Of a stretch of 64,000 nucleotides of DNA, positions 16,202 to 24,195 are shown piece by piece (within the stretch, counting starts at the first letter, position 1; every line of letters begins with the position of its first letter). Source of the DNA: Caccovicinus sp964425595. GTDB lineage: Bacteria; Bacillota; Clostridia; Lachnospirales; Lachnospiraceae. The notes below the pieces were generated by a model. That model was not told the DNA's origin and made no database searches. It saw only the letters and a list, made by a program, of their open reading frames with translations. The stretch spans positions 1-64,000 of the forward strand of contig CAYRMW010000001.1 in assembly GCA_964425595.1 (NCBI GenBank), given 5' to 3'. A program made the translations under genes and the position numbers.

Positions 16202-16256
16202 GGAATCCTCCTTTATTTCTCCTGCTGTTCCTGCCATTATCCGGTCCGCGGCGTCC

Positions 16257-18764
16257 TCACCCCTCATACCGGTTCGACCGGAACACCACATCGGCGAGAT
16301 GACCGATACTCCGCTTAAGCTCCTGTTGCGTAAGGGTTCCCTCAGCAAGCTCCCGGCGCATGTTCTCATGATCCTGCGGGATGCCCGGCATGACCAGATC
16401 ATTTCCCGCCCGCATGCAGCCTGACGCGGTGCACCAGGGTCCATCATGGGTGGTCGTCCAGTCCGTCATGATCACGCCGTCAAATCCCCACTCACACCTG
16501 GCCGCCATGGTACACAGATCAAAACTGTTGGCCGCGTGAACGCCGTTGATCCGATTGTAGCTGGTCATCAGCGCCATGGGACGGGCCTTTCTGACAGCAA
16601 TCTCAAATCCCTTCAGGTAAATCTCCCGCAGCGTCCTCTCCGACACGATGGAATCCGATCCCTTGCGGTTATCCTCCTGGTTATTGCAGGCGAAGTGCTT
16701 GATCGTCACGCCGCAGCCCTTCCTGCTCTGGACACCCTCCGTTATGGCTGCTGCCATCATGCCGGTAAGGTAGGGATCCTCAGAGTAATACTCAAAATTT
16801 CTTCCGCACAGAGGATTTCGGTGTATATTCATGCCGGGCGCCAGCCACAGGGTGATCTGGAAGCGGTCCATCTCCTCCGCCACGGCTTCGCCTACCTGAC
16901 GCAGGATCTGCGGATCCCAGGTCTGCGCCAGGAGCGTGCCGACCGGGAATGCCGTACAGTACTGGTAGCGGATCTCACCGTCCGGTTTCATCTTTTCTCT
17001 GCATAAAAAGCCATTTTCCAGCGCCATTTCAAAGGGCAGGCTTTCCGCACTTCCGTCCTTTACCGGATACCAGCGGCTGAGCCGCAGCCCTGCCGGGCCG
17101 TCCGCCAGGACGATGGAGGCAAGCCCGTCTTTCTCGGCGCAGGAGCTGGTCTGCGCCGCCGAACCCGGAACGGAAAATCCGGAGCTTCCCAGATTGCTCC
17201 CCTGGCCTTTCCCGGGATCGCCCGTCGCCAGAAGAATAAGCTGCTCCAGGGAAAGCCCATCCACAAATTCCCTGGCTTTGTCGGAGATCCCGTCTACGCC
17301 GTCGCCGTAGACGTCAGTCTTTCCGATCACATCGGATGCCTGGATATGGATGACGGGGTACTCTCCTGTCTCCCATGCATCTCTTCTTTTCCGGATCATC
17401 TCCGCGTCGGGACTGATCTCGCAAAGCGGCTCCCTGACAGGACAAATGGATCTGGTCCTCTCCAGGATGATTTCCTGCGGCAGCGCCAGTGAGCCGCAGA
17501 ACGCAGCGGAATCCAGGCTGTTTCCCGTAAAGATCCCGTAGGTTCCTTCCTCCAGCACCCATCCGGGAAGGCTTTCCTGATAGGAAGACAGTCCGGCCAG
17601 GGGAAAACGGACCACTACCTCTTCCATCTCACCGGGCGCCAGAAGCCGGGTCTTTTTAAAACCGGCCAGGCGGCGGTATTCTTTCGCCAGCTTCCCCTGC
17701 GGGCAGGATACGTACACCTGCACCACTTCCCGGCCGGAGAAACGGCTCCCTACATTGGTCACCTGCACCTTCACCCCGATCTCCGGATGATCCGTTCCCA
17801 GATCAAAATGCTCTATCCCCATGACCCTGAGAGAAAATGTCGTATAGGAAAGGCCATAACCAAAGCCGTATCGCACCGGCACCTGGAAGGTATCAAAATA
17901 CCGGTAGCCAACGTAGATCCCCTCTTCGTACCGTTCCTGCTCAACGTTTCCGTTGTTATGGGAGAAGGAAGCGGCGCTGGGATAATCGCCGTAATCGCAG
18001 GCCCAGGAATCGGTCAGCTTTCCGCCTGGCGTTACCTTGCCCGACAGCACGTCCGCCACGGCGCGGCCGCCCTCCATGCCGGGCTGTACGATATATAACA
18101 GGCCGTCGATATGCGCAAATGCGTCCATGAAGGAAAGCTCCACCTGGCTGCCCGTGTTGATCAGGACAATCACATGGGCATGATCCCTGCAGATGGCCTG
18201 CAGGATCTGCTCTTCTTCCTCCGAAAGCTGGTAGTCGCCCGCCCGGTTCCACCGATCCGCTCCCTCCCCGGCGATCCGGCTGAGCACATAGATGGCCGTG
18301 TCTGCTTCGGTCTTTTCCGGCACCGGTCCGGCCGGGAGCGCAAAGGGTGTCGTGCTGTACGCGCCGAACATGTCGTCCGAGCGGCCGCCTTCTTCCAGAG
18401 CATCCATCTTTTTCCAGATCTCCTCTCTCCAGCTTTCCCTGGCCTGGCGGTAGATCTGATCGTACGCCCTGATCCAGTCCTTTGTGGTGATCTCATACCC
18501 GGCCTCCTCAAGGCCCTGGCAGATCCCCACTACAGCACGCTCGTTTACATCGCCGGAGCCCGTCCCGCCCTTTACCATATGCGAAGCGCCGGCCCCGTAA
18601 AGCGCGATCTTCTTTCCTTTCGGCAAGGGAAGAACCTGATTTTCATTTTTCAGCAGCACCATCCCCTCCGCTGCCGCCATCCTGGAAATCTTCCGGTGTT
18701 CCTTTTCATAGGGCTGCTCCGTCTGATCCGTAATCCCGGTAAGCTGCACCTTGCTGATCTTCAT
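16257..18764 (-). CDS. Glycoside hydrolase family 3 with circularly permuted domain order
   Basis: An 835-residue beta-glucosidase-type GH3 enzyme without a signal peptide, so probably cytoplasmic. The domain order is reversed: residues 25-330 are the alpha/beta sandwich (AAAEGMVLLKNENQVLPLPK, later TDSWACDYGDYPSA), then a fibronectin-III-like domain (about 335-450), and last the TIM barrel (about 490-835) with WDPQILRQVGEAVAEEMDRF, LWLAPGMNIHRNPLCGRNFE, IKHFACNNQE and the nucleophile aspartate in GVIMTDWTT. This order is known in some Ruminococcus and Lachnospiraceae enzymes. The stop of the PLP-enzyme gene and this ATG overlap as TGATG, with AGGAGG 9 nt upstream, so it is translated with the selenium genes. 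Substrate unknown. Confidence 0.88.
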   Translation of the reverse strand: MKISKVQLTGITDQTEQPYEKEHRKISRMAAAEGMVLLKNENQVLPLPKGKKIALYGAGASHMVKGGTGSGDVNERAVVGICQGLEEAGYEITTKDWIRAYDQIYRQARESWREEIWKKMDALEEGGRSDDMFGAYSTTPFALPAGPVPEKTEADTAIYVLSRIAGEGADRWNRAGDYQLSEEEEQILQAICRDHAHVIVLINTGSQVELSFMDAFAHIDGLLYIVQPGMEGGRAVADVLSGKVTPGGKLTDSWACDYGDYPSAASFSHNNGNVEQERYEEGIYVGYRYFDTFQVPVRYGFGYGLSYTTFSLRVMGIEHFDLGTDHPEIGVKVQVTNVGSRFSGREVVQVYVSCPQGKLAKEYRRLAGFKKTRLLAPGEMEEVVVRFPLAGLSSYQESLPGWVLEEGTYGIFTGNSLDSAAFCGSLALPQEIILERTRSICPVREPLCEISPDAEMIRKRRDAWETGEYPVIHIQASDVIGKTDVYGDGVDGISDKAREFVDGLSLEQLILLATGDPGKGQGSNLGSSGFSVPGSAAQTSSCAEKDGLASIVLADGPAGLRLSRWYPVKDGSAESLPFEMALENGFLCREKMKPDGEIRYQYCTAFPVGTLLAQTWDPQILRQVGEAVAEEMDRFQITLWLAPGMNIHRNPLCGRNFEYYSEDPYLTGMMAAAITEGVQSRKGCGVTIKHFACNNQEDNRKGSDSIVSERTLREIYLKGFEIAVRKARPMALMTSYNRINGVHAANSFDLCTMAARCEWGFDGVIMTDWTTTHDGPWCTASGCMRAGNDLVMPGIPQDHENMRRELAEGTLTQQELKRSIGHLADVVFRSNRYEG

Positions 18765-19963
18765 CACGCCATACCTCCTGTTCTTCCTGATCTCCCCGCT
18801 TCATTTCGCTTATCTGTTCCCCCGTTGAAGCGGCGCAGGGCCCGCGCCGCCCTTTCCACCTGCTCCATGGTGTTGAACCGGCTGAAGCTGAAGCGTACCG
18901 CTCCCTGATCCCCGGTCCCCAGGGCTTCGTGCATCAGCGGAGCGCAGTGTCCGCCGGAGCGGGTATAGATCCCATGCTCCCGGGCCAGCCAGTCGCTGAC
19001 TTCTCCGGAATCCGCATCCCCCAGATTGACGGTGACAATGGGCACGCGCACTTCCGCTTCCAGATCACCGTAAAGCCGGATTCCCGGAATCTCTCTCACT
19101 CTTTCATAAAAGGCATCCGCCAGCTCCCGCTCTATCCGGCAGGACTCCTCTGGCCCGCCGTTTGCCTCAAGCCAGGAAAGCGCCGCCCGAAGCCCCGCGA
19201 TGCCGTGACCATTCAGGGTGCCGGCCTCCAAGGCTTCCGGCATGACGGCGGGATGTGTCCGGGAATACGTCTTAATGCCGCTCCCCCCGGTCAGAAGCGG
19301 CCGGATGGAAAGGCCCTTGCGCACGCAGAGCCCTCCGGTCCCCTGTGGCCCCAAAAGGCCCTTATGACCGGTAAAGCACAGCACATCGATCTGATCTTCC
19401 TTCATCGAGATCGGAAGGATGCCCGCGCTCTGGGAAGCATCCACCACAAACCACGCGCCTGCCTGGCGGCACCATTTCCCGATGGTCCGGATATCCTGCA
19501 CATTCCCTGTCAGATTCGAAGCGTGGCTCACCACCACGCCCTTTACCCCCGGCCGGATCGTCCGGCGCAGCGCTTCCATATCCAGGCATCCCCGCTCTCC
19601 CTCACAGCCGACCCGTACCACCGTCGTCCCCGCCTGCTCCAGCTCATAGAGCGGCCGAAGGACGCTGTTATGCTCCAGGACCGTGGTAACCACACGGTCG
19701 CCCGGACCGAACAGGCCCTTGATCGCGATATTCAGGCTCGCTGTGGCGTTCGCCGTAAACGCAGTCCGGTCCGGCCCATAGCCGTCAAACAGCCGGTCAG
19801 CCAGCTGTCTGGCCGCGAAGATCACGCGGGCGCTCTCCATAGCCGCCTGATGGACGCCGCGCCCGCAGTTTCCCATGGTCCGGATCGCCTCAGCCACGGC
19901 CTCAGCCACCTGTGGCGGCCGGTAAAAGCTTGTGGCGCTGCTGTCCAGATAGATCATGTCCAT
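18764..19963 (-). CDS. Class V PLP enzyme, cysteine desulfurase-like
   Basis: A 399-residue NifS/Csd-type enzyme. MIYLDSSATSFYRPPQV opens the fold, FTANATASLNIAIKG and VLEHNSVLRPL bind cofactor, and the PLP lysine is in CFTGHKGLLGPQGTGG. The cysteine in RSGGHCAPLMHEALG sits on the active-site loop and could carry persulfide or selenide. I choose the ATG at 19963 with GGAGG 10 nt upstream; it overlaps the yqeB 3' end by 10 bp. Homologues are known beside selD and yqeB in selenium-dependent hydroxylase regions, so a role in releasing S or Se for the Mo site is likely but inferred. Confidence 0.87.
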   Translation of the reverse strand: MDMIYLDSSATSFYRPPQVAEAVAEAIRTMGNCGRGVHQAAMESARVIFAARQLADRLFDGYGPDRTAFTANATASLNIAIKGLFGPGDRVVTTVLEHNSVLRPLYELEQAGTTVVRVGCEGERGCLDMEALRRTIRPGVKGVVVSHASNLTGNVQDIRTIGKWCRQAGAWFVVDASQSAGILPISMKEDQIDVLCFTGHKGLLGPQGTGGLCVRKGLSIRPLLTGGSGIKTYSRTHPAVMPEALEAGTLNGHGIAGLRAALSWLEANGGPEESCRIERELADAFYERVREIPGIRLYGDLEAEVRVPIVTVNLGDADSGEVSDWLAREHGIYTRSGGHCAPLMHEALGTGDQGAVRFSFSRFNTMEQVERAARALRRFNGGTDKRNEAGRSGRTGGMA

Positions 19964-20784
19964 TCCTGTTTTGCCTCCAGATAGAGAAGTCCCTCCAGCA
20001 CCGAACCGGCGATGCATCTGGCTTTATCCGATATGGTAAAGCAGTTGGCAAACTCGCTCACCCGCGGGTCGATGTCGGCGATCTTAAGCCCTTTTGTCAC
20101 CGGAAAGCCCGGCCGGATCAACCCGCGGACCAGTCCGTCCAGCGTCGCCTCCACCGCCACTTCTCCCTGCCCGGTCACAATGACGGCTATGGGCTGGCCC
20201 TTCTTGACCTGGTCGCCGATCTGTACCCTGTTAAGGAGGATCCCCCCTGCCGGGCTGTGGATCACCCTCTCCTTTCCGTATCCGGCAATGATGCCTGGTA
20301 CGCCGGTATTGGCCCGGGCCTCGCCGTTTCCGATGAGACGGCCAAGGTCATGGCCCCGCATGGTCTCCACCACCAGATCCACATCCCGTCCGGCACAAAA
20401 TCCCGGCCCGAGAGCGATGGTCTTATCCGCCATCTGTCTGGTCGTCCCCAGGTTTCGCTTGGCTAAAATGGCGTCAACCAGGGCCCAGGGGCGGACCTCC
20501 TTCAACACGGCGCAATCCGGATCCACCATCAGGGGCACGTCCCCCTCTTCCATGATCTTGCGTGCCTGCGCAAGATCCTTCACCCGGACGCACATCATCC
20601 CCTCTACCTCGCTCGTCCCGTCATAAACCGCCTCAGAAAAGGCCACATGCCGCCGAATTGCCGTAGGATACCCGGTCTCCAGTGCCAGCACCGGGTACCC
20701 GCACCGGCGGAGGCGGTGTATGGTTCCCGTAGCGATATCTCCGGCGCCCCGGACGATGACCAGCTGTTCTCTTCGATTCGCCAT
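19954..20784 (-). CDS. yqeB: YqeB-like selenium-dependent molybdenum hydroxylase maturation protein
   Basis: A 276-residue protein of the family that accompanies selenium-dependent molybdenum hydroxylases (EF2563/YqeB type). The N terminus LVIVRGAGDIATGTIHRL is a Rossmann-like dinucleotide loop, then LETGYPTAIRRHVAFSEAVYDG; the centre has the family stretch IALGPGFCAGRDVDLVVETMRG with one cysteine, and the C-terminal ~90 residues resemble a biotinyl/lipoyl-like barrel (LNRVQIGDQVKKGQPIAVI). XdhC proteins share the fold and insert sulfido ligand, so YqeB is thought to prepare the selenium form. It overlaps the PLP-enzyme gene and follows yedF by 83 bp. Confidence 0.87.
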   Translation of the reverse strand: MANRREQLVIVRGAGDIATGTIHRLRRCGYPVLALETGYPTAIRRHVAFSEAVYDGTSEVEGMMCVRVKDLAQARKIMEEGDVPLMVDPDCAVLKEVRPWALVDAILAKRNLGTTRQMADKTIALGPGFCAGRDVDLVVETMRGHDLGRLIGNGEARANTGVPGIIAGYGKERVIHSPAGGILLNRVQIGDQVKKGQPIAVIVTGQGEVAVEATLDGLVRGLIRPGFPVTKGLKIADIDPRVSEFANCFTISDKARCIAGSVLEGLLYLEAKQEWT

Positions 20785-20867
20785 TTCCTGTTTTCTCCTG
20801 TTTTTTGCCGGTCCATTTCACCGGCAGTCTTTTTCCGGCACTCCCGCTTTTTTGCGGTCCGCCCGGC

Positions 20868-21569
20868 TTAAGGCCGGATCGTCTTTCCGGCTGCCGCCAT
20901 CCGCTCGACGATCTCGTACATATTTGTCACCTGACCTACGGCCAGTTTCTCCCTGAGCCCGTAAAAATCCAGGCAGGTGCCGCAGGTAAGGATCTGACAG
21001 CCCGCCTGTTCCATCTCCCGCAGATCCTCAAGGCACGCCGAACCCGCGCAGGAAAGCCTGGCGCCGCCGTTAAAGAAAAGGACAGCCTCCGGAAGGGAAT
21101 CCTGCCGGCTCACCGCATAGAGAAAGGATTTCATCAGGATATGTCCTAATTCTTCATCTCCCTGACCCATCTGATCCGACCCCACGACCAGGATCATCCC
21201 CTTTTTGATGGGGACATCTTCATCGGCCGCCGTATCCGCCGGCCGGCCGCCTTCCGCCTCCGTAAGACCGCCGCCGGAAACGGTCTCCTCCGTTTTTCCG
21301 TTTTCCGGCGTCTTCCCGGTTTCCTCCCTGCCGCCGGAAGCGAAGATCCGCACCGCGTACTCCTGTTCGCCGCGTTTCTCTTCCTCCGCCCTGAGGCCTT
21401 TATGTGAAGCTAGCTTCTGCAGATTCTGCACAGCAATGGCATTATCCACCAAAATCTCCACCCAGGTCCCGGCCTCTGCCGACTCCAGGGCCTTCTTCGC
21501 CTCGACCACGGGGATCGGGCAGGGACAACCTCTTTTATCTAACCGGATCATTGCCTCTTTCTCGTTCAT
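20868..21569 (-). CDS. yedF: YedF-like selenium metabolism protein (TusA-like plus DsrE-like)
   Basis: The 233-residue product joins a TusA/SirA domain (about 5-75) with the CPxP motif in RGCPCPIPVVEAKKAL, to an acidic linker (about 85-120), and a DsrE-like domain (about 120-233) with ILVVGSDQMGQGDEELGH, FFNGGARLSCAGSACLEDL and QILTCGTCLDFYGL. The cysteines could relay persulfide or selenide. I choose the ATG at 21569, 9 nt after AAAGG, rather than 21578, which abuts the ribosome site. YedF proteins co-occur with SelD and selenium-dependent hydroxylases; here it is next to selD, with a 64-bp spacer. Confidence 0.88.
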   Translation of the reverse strand: MNEKEAMIRLDKRGCPCPIPVVEAKKALESAEAGTWVEILVDNAIAVQNLQKLASHKGLRAEEEKRGEQEYAVRIFASGGREETGKTPENGKTEETVSGGGLTEAEGGRPADTAADEDVPIKKGMILVVGSDQMGQGDEELGHILMKSFLYAVSRQDSLPEAVLFFNGGARLSCAGSACLEDLREMEQAGCQILTCGTCLDFYGLREKLAVGQVTNMYEIVERMAAAGKTIRP

Positions 21570-21642
21570 CGTACACATCCTTTCTCGTATGGCGCGGGCA
21601 GACGCGCTGCCCGCCCTCTCCCTTTTTCCGCGATCCTTTCAC

Positions 21643-22671
21643 CTACCGGACGATCACGGCCAGGTTACCTTCCCTCTTCCCGATCCGTCCGACGATCCCG
21701 CAGGGAAGCCCCAGCTTCCGGATCTGCGCGATCGCTGCCGGGCCGTCCTGCGCGTCCACACTGGCCAGGAGGCCGCCGGAGGTCTGCGGGTCAAAGAGGA
21801 TCTCTTCCATCGCAAAAGAAACCGCCCTAAATTCCACCTTCTGCTGCACATGGTTGCGGTTGCGCTGCCCGGCCGCGGTCAGATAGAACCCTTCTGCGTA
21901 ATCCGGGCAGCCGGGAATCAGCGGAATGCCCGCCTGATCCACAAAAGCGGTGTACCGGTCGCCGACCATCTCACACAGATGCGCCAGGAAACCGAATCCG
22001 GTCACATCCGTGCATCCGTGGACGCGGTATTGTTTCAGCACTTCGGCTCCGTATTTATTCAGCGTGGTCATGGAACGGACCGCCAGCTCCATATCCGCGT
22101 CCCTCGCCGCCGCCATCCGCGCGGCCGTACACACTAACCCGACGCCCAGCGGTTTGGTCAGGATCAGCACATCGCCCTCCCGGCAGCCTTCGTTGCTCCA
22201 GATCCGTTCCGGATGGACAGTCCCCGTCACGGAAAGGCCGTATTTTACGTCCGCATCCGCGATCGAATGTCCGCCGGCCAGGACGCCGCCGGCCTCCCGC
22301 ACCTTCTCGCTCCCGCCCAGCAGGATATCACCCAGAATATTCAGATCCATCGTCTCCGGGAAGCAGACGATATTCAGCGCCGTCTTTACGTCGCCGCCCA
22401 TGGCATACACATCACTGAGCGCATTGGCCGCCGCGATCTGTCCGAACAGGTGAGGATCTTCCACCATCGGCGGAAAGAAGTCCAGTGTCTGCACGATTGC
22501 CAGATCGTCTGTCAGCCGGTATACTGCCCCGTCGTCACAGCCGCCAAACCCCACCAGAAGATTCGGATCCTCCGGCTTCGGCAGCTTCTGAAGGACCCGG
22601 TTTAACGCCGCAGGCCCCAGTTTGGCCGTGCAGCCTCCGCCCCGGCAGAATGTGATCTTCTCCCCGCTCAT
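21643..22671 (-). CDS. selD: Selenide, water dikinase
   Basis: A 342-residue enzyme that makes selenophosphate from selenide and ATP. The catalytic pair is C14 and K17 in GGGCTAKLG, so the active residue is cysteine, not selenocysteine. LLVGFGGCDDGAVYRLTDDLAIVQTLDFFPP, AANALSDVYAMGG and GGHSIADADVKYGLSVTG are family signatures, and DPQTSGGLLASV lies near the end. Its ATG overlaps the hyuA stop (ATGA) with AAAGGAGA upstream. No selA, selB or selC is in the window, which fits a supply for selenium hydroxylases as well as, or instead of, selenocysteine. Confidence 0.95.
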   Translation of the reverse strand: MSGEKITFCRGGGCTAKLGPAALNRVLQKLPKPEDPNLLVGFGGCDDGAVYRLTDDLAIVQTLDFFPPMVEDPHLFGQIAAANALSDVYAMGGDVKTALNIVCFPETMDLNILGDILLGGSEKVREAGGVLAGGHSIADADVKYGLSVTGTVHPERIWSNEGCREGDVLILTKPLGVGLVCTAARMAAARDADMELAVRSMTTLNKYGAEVLKQYRVHGCTDVTGFGFLAHLCEMVGDRYTAFVDQAGIPLIPGCPDYAEGFYLTAAGQRNRNHVQQKVEFRAVSFAMEEILFDPQTSGGLLASVDAQDGPAAIAQIRKLGLPCGIVGRIGKREGNLAVIVR

Positions 22672-24128
22672 CCGATCGTCTCCTTTCTGCTCCTGTTTTC
22701 GGAGCTGTCCGTCCCGGGCAGCCGCCCGGCCGGGTTTTTCCGGAACGCTGCCGGCACCGACGGCTCTTTCCTCGCAATATATCTTCCGGACAGCTCCCGG
22801 ATCAGCTCTCCGTTTTCCACGACCAGCTCTCCCCGCAGATATACCTGCCGGATCTGTCCCCTGACCTTAAGCCCCTCAAACGGCGCGTAGTCCACATTCT
22901 GGAGCTGATCCACCCCGCGGATCACCCCCTCCGCTTCCGGATCCAGGATCACCAGATCCGCCTGGCTTCCCGGACGGATCACCCCCTTTTCCGGATACAT
23001 GCCGTACAGCCTGGCCGGATTTTCCGCCAGCAGCCTGCACATATCCTCCGGCCCGATCCGCCCGGCGGCCACACCCTCGCTGTACATAAGGATCCCCCGG
23101 GTCTCCACACCCGGCATCCCGCCGGGGATCCTGCGGAAATCCGCCTCGCCCAGGCGCTTCTGCTCCAGAGTAAAGCTGCAGTGATCCGTGGAGACGGTCT
23201 GGATCTCTCCGGCCGCCAGCGCTTCCCACAAAGCCTCCCGGTCCCGCTTCGTCCTGAGCGGCGGCGCGACCACATACCGCGCCCCCTCGAAACCGGGCAG
23301 CGCGTAAAGACCCTCGTCCATCAGCAGATACTGCGGACAGGTCTCGGCGTAGACGACCTGTCCCCTCTCCCTTGCCCTGCGGATCTCCTTCAGGCCCTCC
23401 TCGCAGGTCAGGTGCACGACCATCACTGGCGCGTCCGCCGCCTCCGCCAGACGGAGGAGACGGGAAATGGCCTCCGCCTCCGCCCCGGCAGGACGGGTCG
23501 CCGGATGGCTGGAAACGCCCATTTTGCCCCGGCTTACCGCTTCTTCCTGCAAAGCCTCGATCAGCCCGCTGTTTTCACAGTGGACGCCCGTCATCCCGCC
23601 CGCTTCATCCAGGCGCCTTAAGATCTGGTAAATGGTCCTGTCATCCACCCGGGTATCGTACGTCATGTAAAGCTTGAAGGTACTGACGCCCTCCTCCATC
23701 ATCCGGTCGATCTCCCTGCTTGTTTCCGGCTTCCAGTCCGTGATGGACATGTGGAAACCGTAGTCGCATGAGCATTTCCCATCGGCTTTCTGATGCCAGT
23801 TGGAAAGCCCTTCCATCAGGGTCTCACCCGGATACTGCGTCGCGAAATCGACGATCGTGGTCGTCCCTCCGCGCACGGCCGCCTTCGTCCCCGTATAAAA
23901 ATCATCCGCGGTCACCGTCCCGGCTACATGCAGATCAAAATGAGTATGCACGTCAATAAATCCGGGGAAAATGAGCATCCCGGACGCATCCGTCACCTGG
24001 CAGTCCTCCGTGAAAAACTGCCCGTCGATCTCGCCCACTTCTTTTATGATCCCATCCTCGATCCGGATATCCGCCTTCCTCACCCCCTGTGAGGAAACCA
24101 CCCGGCCGCCTTTTATGATCCTCTTCAC
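22668..24128 (-). CDS. hyuA: Dihydropyrimidinase/hydantoinase-like amidohydrolase
   Basis: A 486-residue cyclic amidohydrolase of the HyuA/YgeZ type. Zinc ligands H61 and H63 are in FIDVHTHFD, the carbamylated lysine is K152 in STFKLYMTY, and later histidines are in GVHCENSG and VVHLTCEE; STDHCSF carries the catalytic aspartate. I assign a GTG start at 24128 because AGGAGG lies exactly 8 nt upstream and the N terminus KRIIKGGRVV then matches family proteins; the ATG at 24182 would add a Lys/Arg-rich leader without a ribosome site. It lies between xdhA and selD. It should open a ring, such as a hydantoin- or dihydropyrimidine-like purine intermediate. Confidence 0.9.
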   Translation of the reverse strand: MKRIIKGGRVVSSQGVRKADIRIEDGIIKEVGEIDGQFFTEDCQVTDASGMLIFPGFIDVHTHFDLHVAGTVTADDFYTGTKAAVRGGTTTIVDFATQYPGETLMEGLSNWHQKADGKCSCDYGFHMSITDWKPETSREIDRMMEEGVSTFKLYMTYDTRVDDRTIYQILRRLDEAGGMTGVHCENSGLIEALQEEAVSRGKMGVSSHPATRPAGAEAEAISRLLRLAEAADAPVMVVHLTCEEGLKEIRRARERGQVVYAETCPQYLLMDEGLYALPGFEGARYVVAPPLRTKRDREALWEALAAGEIQTVSTDHCSFTLEQKRLGEADFRRIPGGMPGVETRGILMYSEGVAAGRIGPEDMCRLLAENPARLYGMYPEKGVIRPGSQADLVILDPEAEGVIRGVDQLQNVDYAPFEGLKVRGQIRQVYLRGELVVENGELIRELSGRYIARKEPSVPAAFRKNPAGRLPGTDSSENRSRKETIG

Positions 24129-24195
24129 TCTTTTGGCCTCCTGCTTTCTTTCCTTCTTTGCAGCCCGGCTGCGGGCCTTCATCCCCCGGCAGGCA

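Noticed and set aside
21643..22671. Selenocysteine in SelD or other genes through in-frame TGA
   Set aside because: SelD, YedF, XdhA and the C_GCAxxG_C_C protein all have normal Cys and full length; no gene here looks cut by a TGA.
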